Origin: Methylococcaceae bacterium
Lineage (GTDB): Bacteria; Pseudomonadota; Gammaproteobacteria; Methylococcales; Methylomonadaceae
Reading direction: 5' to 3'
Length of the DNA: 7,601 bases
Assembly (NCBI GenBank): GCA_947505055.1
Contig: CANNLO010000220.1
Coordinates: 1-7,601 of the forward strand
Shown: one piece after another, positions 5,843 through 7,601 of the stretch
Position numbering within the stretch: position 1 is the first letter of the stretch
How the letters are laid out: each line of letters opens with the position of its first letter
Made by a program: the position numbers and the translations under genes
The notes under the pieces: model-generated
What the model saw: only the letters and a program-made list of their open reading frames with translations
Told to the model about the DNA's origin: nothing
The model's database searches: none

Positions 5843-6895
5843 TTAAATTTGACTTTCAATATTTGCTCGTTTTAAATCATCTGGGCGCCCCACATCCAGC
5901 CATGGCTCATGCATCGGATAAGCTACCGTGCGCTTTTTATTGGCCTGCAGGCGTTCGAATAACATTGGCATGTCGCAGTGTGCATCGGCGGTTAAAACAC
6001 TTAGTGCTGATGGGTCTAGCGCATAAACGCCTGCATTAATATGACTACGAGCGATGGGCTTTTCTTCAAAACCAACAATTTCAACACCTTGAGTTTGCAC
6101 CACACCAAAAGGATGTTGCCATTCATGTACGCGAACGGCCATCGTGGCGCCAGCAGCATGCCGGGTATGAAAATCAAGTAGTTCCCCATAGCGAATATCG
6201 GTAATCACATCTCCATTAGTCACCACAAACGGCGCATCTGGTTTCGGCTTGATCAATCCTAATGCCCCTGCAGTGCCCAAGGGAGACTCTTCACGTAAGT
6301 AATCTATCCGCACACCTAATCGTTCGCCATCACCAAAATACGCTTCAATCATATGTCCCAAGTAATGGATGGCAAGTACAAAATGATTAAAGCCTTCTAA
6401 CTTAGCATGCTCAATTATGTGTTCCAACATTGGTTTTCCTGCAACAAGTAACAAAGGTTTAGGGCAGTCTTCAGTATGTGGGCGCAATCTTGTACCCATG
6501 CCCCCCGCCATAATCACCATTAGGTTTGGACGTGAAGGTGGCGTAGTGATTTCATCCCAGAAGTGCAACCCAATAACATGATGATGCTCATCCACCACAG
6601 GAATCTGTTGAATCTTGTTGGCAGCCATCAACTGCAATACTAAATCGCGTCCTAATTCAGGTGGCACTACTAGTGCATTGCGATGAATGATGGTGGCAAG
6701 AGTGCTGTTCATATCCAGCCCCTTGAGCAAGCCGCGCCGAATATCGCCATCAGATATAGTACCTTCCAACGCACCAGTTTCATCTGTTACCAAAACAATT
6801 TTAATGCCAATTTTATCCAAATTGCGAATGGCTTGACCAATGCTAGCATTGGCGGGCAACATTGCCTGACGCCAGAGTTGTTCAGATTGATTCAT
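5843..6895 (-). CDS. ptmE: CBS-domain sugar-1-phosphate nucleotidyltransferase (PtmE-like)
   Basis: The 350-residue protein is a fusion. Residues 1-118 form a CBS pair (DGDIRRGLLKG at 49-59, IPVVD at 98-102), a regulatory module that often binds adenine nucleotides. Residues 124-350 form a nucleotidyltransferase of the RmlA/ManC superfamily with MAGGMGTRLRP (129-139), PKPLL (145-149, Lys146), SPLGTAGAL (204-212), VVTNGDVI (224-231, Asp229 as expected metal ligand), INAGVYALDP (286-295) and WLDVGRPDDL (332-341). The same architecture is found in Campylobacter PtmE, the guanylyltransferase that starts the GDP-linked route to legionaminic acid. The enzyme is expected to make a GDP-amino sugar in the cytoplasm, but the base specificity cannot be read from the motifs. 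It starts 2 bases after the deacetylase stop and ends 17 bases before the amidotransferase. Its presence is the main reason to favour legionaminic acid. CBS-fused nucleotidyltransferases also occur in other glycan loci, so the symbol is tentative. Confidence 0.87.
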   Translation of the reverse strand: MNQSEQLWRQAMLPANASIGQAIRNLDKIGIKIVLVTDETGALEGTISDGDIRRGLLKGLDMNSTLATIIHRNALVVPPELGRDLVLQLMAANKIQQIPVVDEHHHVIGLHFWDEITTPPSRPNLMVIMAGGMGTRLRPHTEDCPKPLLLVAGKPMLEHIIEHAKLEGFNHFVLAIHYLGHMIEAYFGDGERLGVRIDYLREESPLGTAGALGLIKPKPDAPFVVTNGDVITDIRYGELLDFHTRHAAGATMAVRVHEWQHPFGVVQTQGVEIVGFEEKPIARSHINAGVYALDPSALSVLTADAHCDMPMLFERLQANKKRTVAYPMHEPWLDVGRPDDLKRANIESQI

Positions 6896-6897
6896 GT

Positions 6898-7560
6898 TTA
6901 TGATATTTCTCGTAACAATTCAAAAGCCTCTGCAGCCCTAAACCCTGAAGCTGCACCCCGTAAGGCAGCTAACGCCCTAATCACTTCATGGCTACGTGGA
7001 AAGGGAAATACACCTAGTTCCGACACATAAATATCCATCGCTTGCAATTTTTCAGCAAGGTACGGTTCAATATTAACAAACACATTCGGCCGAAAGGCTT
7101 GATTTGTTCCCAACCCAAAATCTGTTTCTGACACTGTTTCGTATGCCAGTACGCGCTTTACTGATGGGTAGCGAAACCATTTTGTACAACTGGCTACTGC
7201 ATCAAATACTATGCGGTGGTCTGTGTGAACGTCTGATGGGTGCGGCACAAACACCTCCTCTGGCTCAAATTTTTTAAAAACATTTGAAATAGCAGCGACT
7301 AAATCACTCATAGACACTTGGTCAAGTTGCGTTGTAGGAAAATTGAGTTCAAATACTGAATCAAATCCTATCAATTCAGTGACCCGCTTGATTTCATCTG
7401 CACGTTGCTTGATTTTCTCATCACTCCAACCGGCTTCAGCAGTTATTCCAGTGACAATTAGCCAAGCTATTTTCTCGCCCTCAGCATTACGGCGCATCAA
7501 CGTCCCGCCAACACCTAGTATTTCGTCGTCTGGGTGAGGTGCAATAACAATAGTTTTCAT
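6898..7560 (-). CDS. PIG-L/LmbE family zinc deacetylase
   Basis: The 220-residue protein has the two signatures of the PIG-L fold: APHPDDE (7-13; His9 and Asp12 as expected zinc ligands, Asp11 as general base) and HPSDVHTDH (107-115), which supplies the third zinc ligand. Family members remove N-acetyl groups from amino sugars such as GlcNAc-phosphatidylinositol, GlcNAc-inositol or antibiotic precursors. No signal peptide is evident, so it should act in the cytoplasm on a nucleotide- or free-sugar intermediate. AGAGGGG at 7569-7575 gives a good ribosome binding site before the ATG at 7558-7560. Its place directly before the nucleotidyltransferase ties it to nonulosonate synthesis. The acyl group removed is unknown: it could free an amine for a different acyl group, or prepare a GlcN intermediate for the next enzyme. 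It is full length, with all core residues present. Confidence 0.88.
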   Translation of the reverse strand: MKTIVIAPHPDDEILGVGGTLMRRNAEGEKIAWLIVTGITAEAGWSDEKIKQRADEIKRVTELIGFDSVFELNFPTTQLDQVSMSDLVAAISNVFKKFEPEEVFVPHPSDVHTDHRIVFDAVASCTKWFRYPSVKRVLAYETVSETDFGLGTNQAFRPNVFVNIEPYLAEKLQAMDIYVSELGVFPFPRSHEVIRALAALRGAASGFRAAEAFELLREIS

Positions 7561-7601
7561 AAATAAGACCCCTCTTTCGCTTTAAATTCTGGCTGGGTAA
7601 C
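7557..7601 (-). CDS. C-terminal end of an unidentified upstream gene
   Basis: One minus-strand frame entering from the right edge is open for 14 codons, reading VTQPEFKAKEGSYL, and ends with TGA at 7557-7559. That stop overlaps the ATG of the deacetylase by four bases (ATGA), the same arrangement as between hisH and the CMP-sugar synthetase, which is the main support for calling it coding. The fragment is too short to identify. In this context a nonulosonate pathway enzyme or an acyl- or formyltransferase would fit. It could still be chance open sequence in an intergenic gap. Confidence 0.5.
   Translation of the reverse strand, partial: VTQPEFKAKEGSYL
7569..7575 (-). promoter_or_regulatory. 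Ribosome binding site for the deacetylase
   Basis: AGAGGGG on the minus strand, eight bases before the ATG at 7558-7560. It is the strongest purine-rich site in the window and lies inside the last codons of the presumed upstream gene. Confidence 0.6.

Noticed and set aside
6683..7030. A 115-codon plus-strand open frame spanning the deacetylase/nucleotidyltransferase junction
   Set aside because: It lies opposite two genes with full sets of family motifs, and its translation shows no recognisable domain.

Overview
All recognisable genes lie on the minus strand and read right to left in one tightly packed array. Intergenic gaps are 2 to 42 bases and several genes overlap, so the window looks like the inside of a single operon. 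No promoter, terminator, RNA gene, mobile element or CRISPR array is visible, and no gene-free stretch exceeds 300 bases. The gene content is that of a surface-glycan locus (O-antigen, capsule or flagellin glycan) of a Gram-negative, probably proteobacterial, host. The species cannot be fixed from this sequence.

Layout in transcription order, from the right edge: the last 14 codons of an unidentified gene (7557-7601); a PIG-L/LmbE zinc deacetylase (6898-7560); a CBS-domain nucleotidyltransferase of the PtmE type (5843-6895); an N-acetyl sugar amidotransferase of the WbpG/PseA type (4503-5825); a HisF paralogue (3719-4489); a HisH glutaminase (3085-3732); a CMP-nonulosonate synthetase of the LegF/NeuA type (2402-3088); an unclassified GT-B-like protein that may be the nonulosonate transferase (953-2395); a left-handed beta-helix acyltransferase (213-947); and the first 56 codons of a family 4-like glycosyltransferase (1-170).

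Together the genes suggest production and use of an acetamidino-substituted nonulosonic acid, most likely a legionaminic acid derivative. The PtmE-like enzyme would supply a nucleotide-activated amino sugar at the start of the pathway. HisH would release ammonia from glutamine, HisF would conduct it, and the amidotransferase would convert an N-acetyl group to N-acetamidino. The LegF/NeuA-like enzyme would make the CMP sugar, and the downstream proteins would transfer and decorate it. The core sugar-building enzymes (dehydratase, aminotransferase, N-acetyltransferase, epimerase, condensing synthase) are not here and would be expected beyond the right edge.

The most interesting points are four. 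The HisF protein keeps the ammonia gate but has Glu at the cyclase catalytic position Asp130. The 480-residue protein is next to the CMP-sugar synthetase and could be a new type of nonulosonate transferase. A deacetylase is embedded in the pathway. Base composition drops sharply at the synthetase/transferase boundary, which suggests a swappable serotype-specific block joined to a more conserved biosynthetic block.
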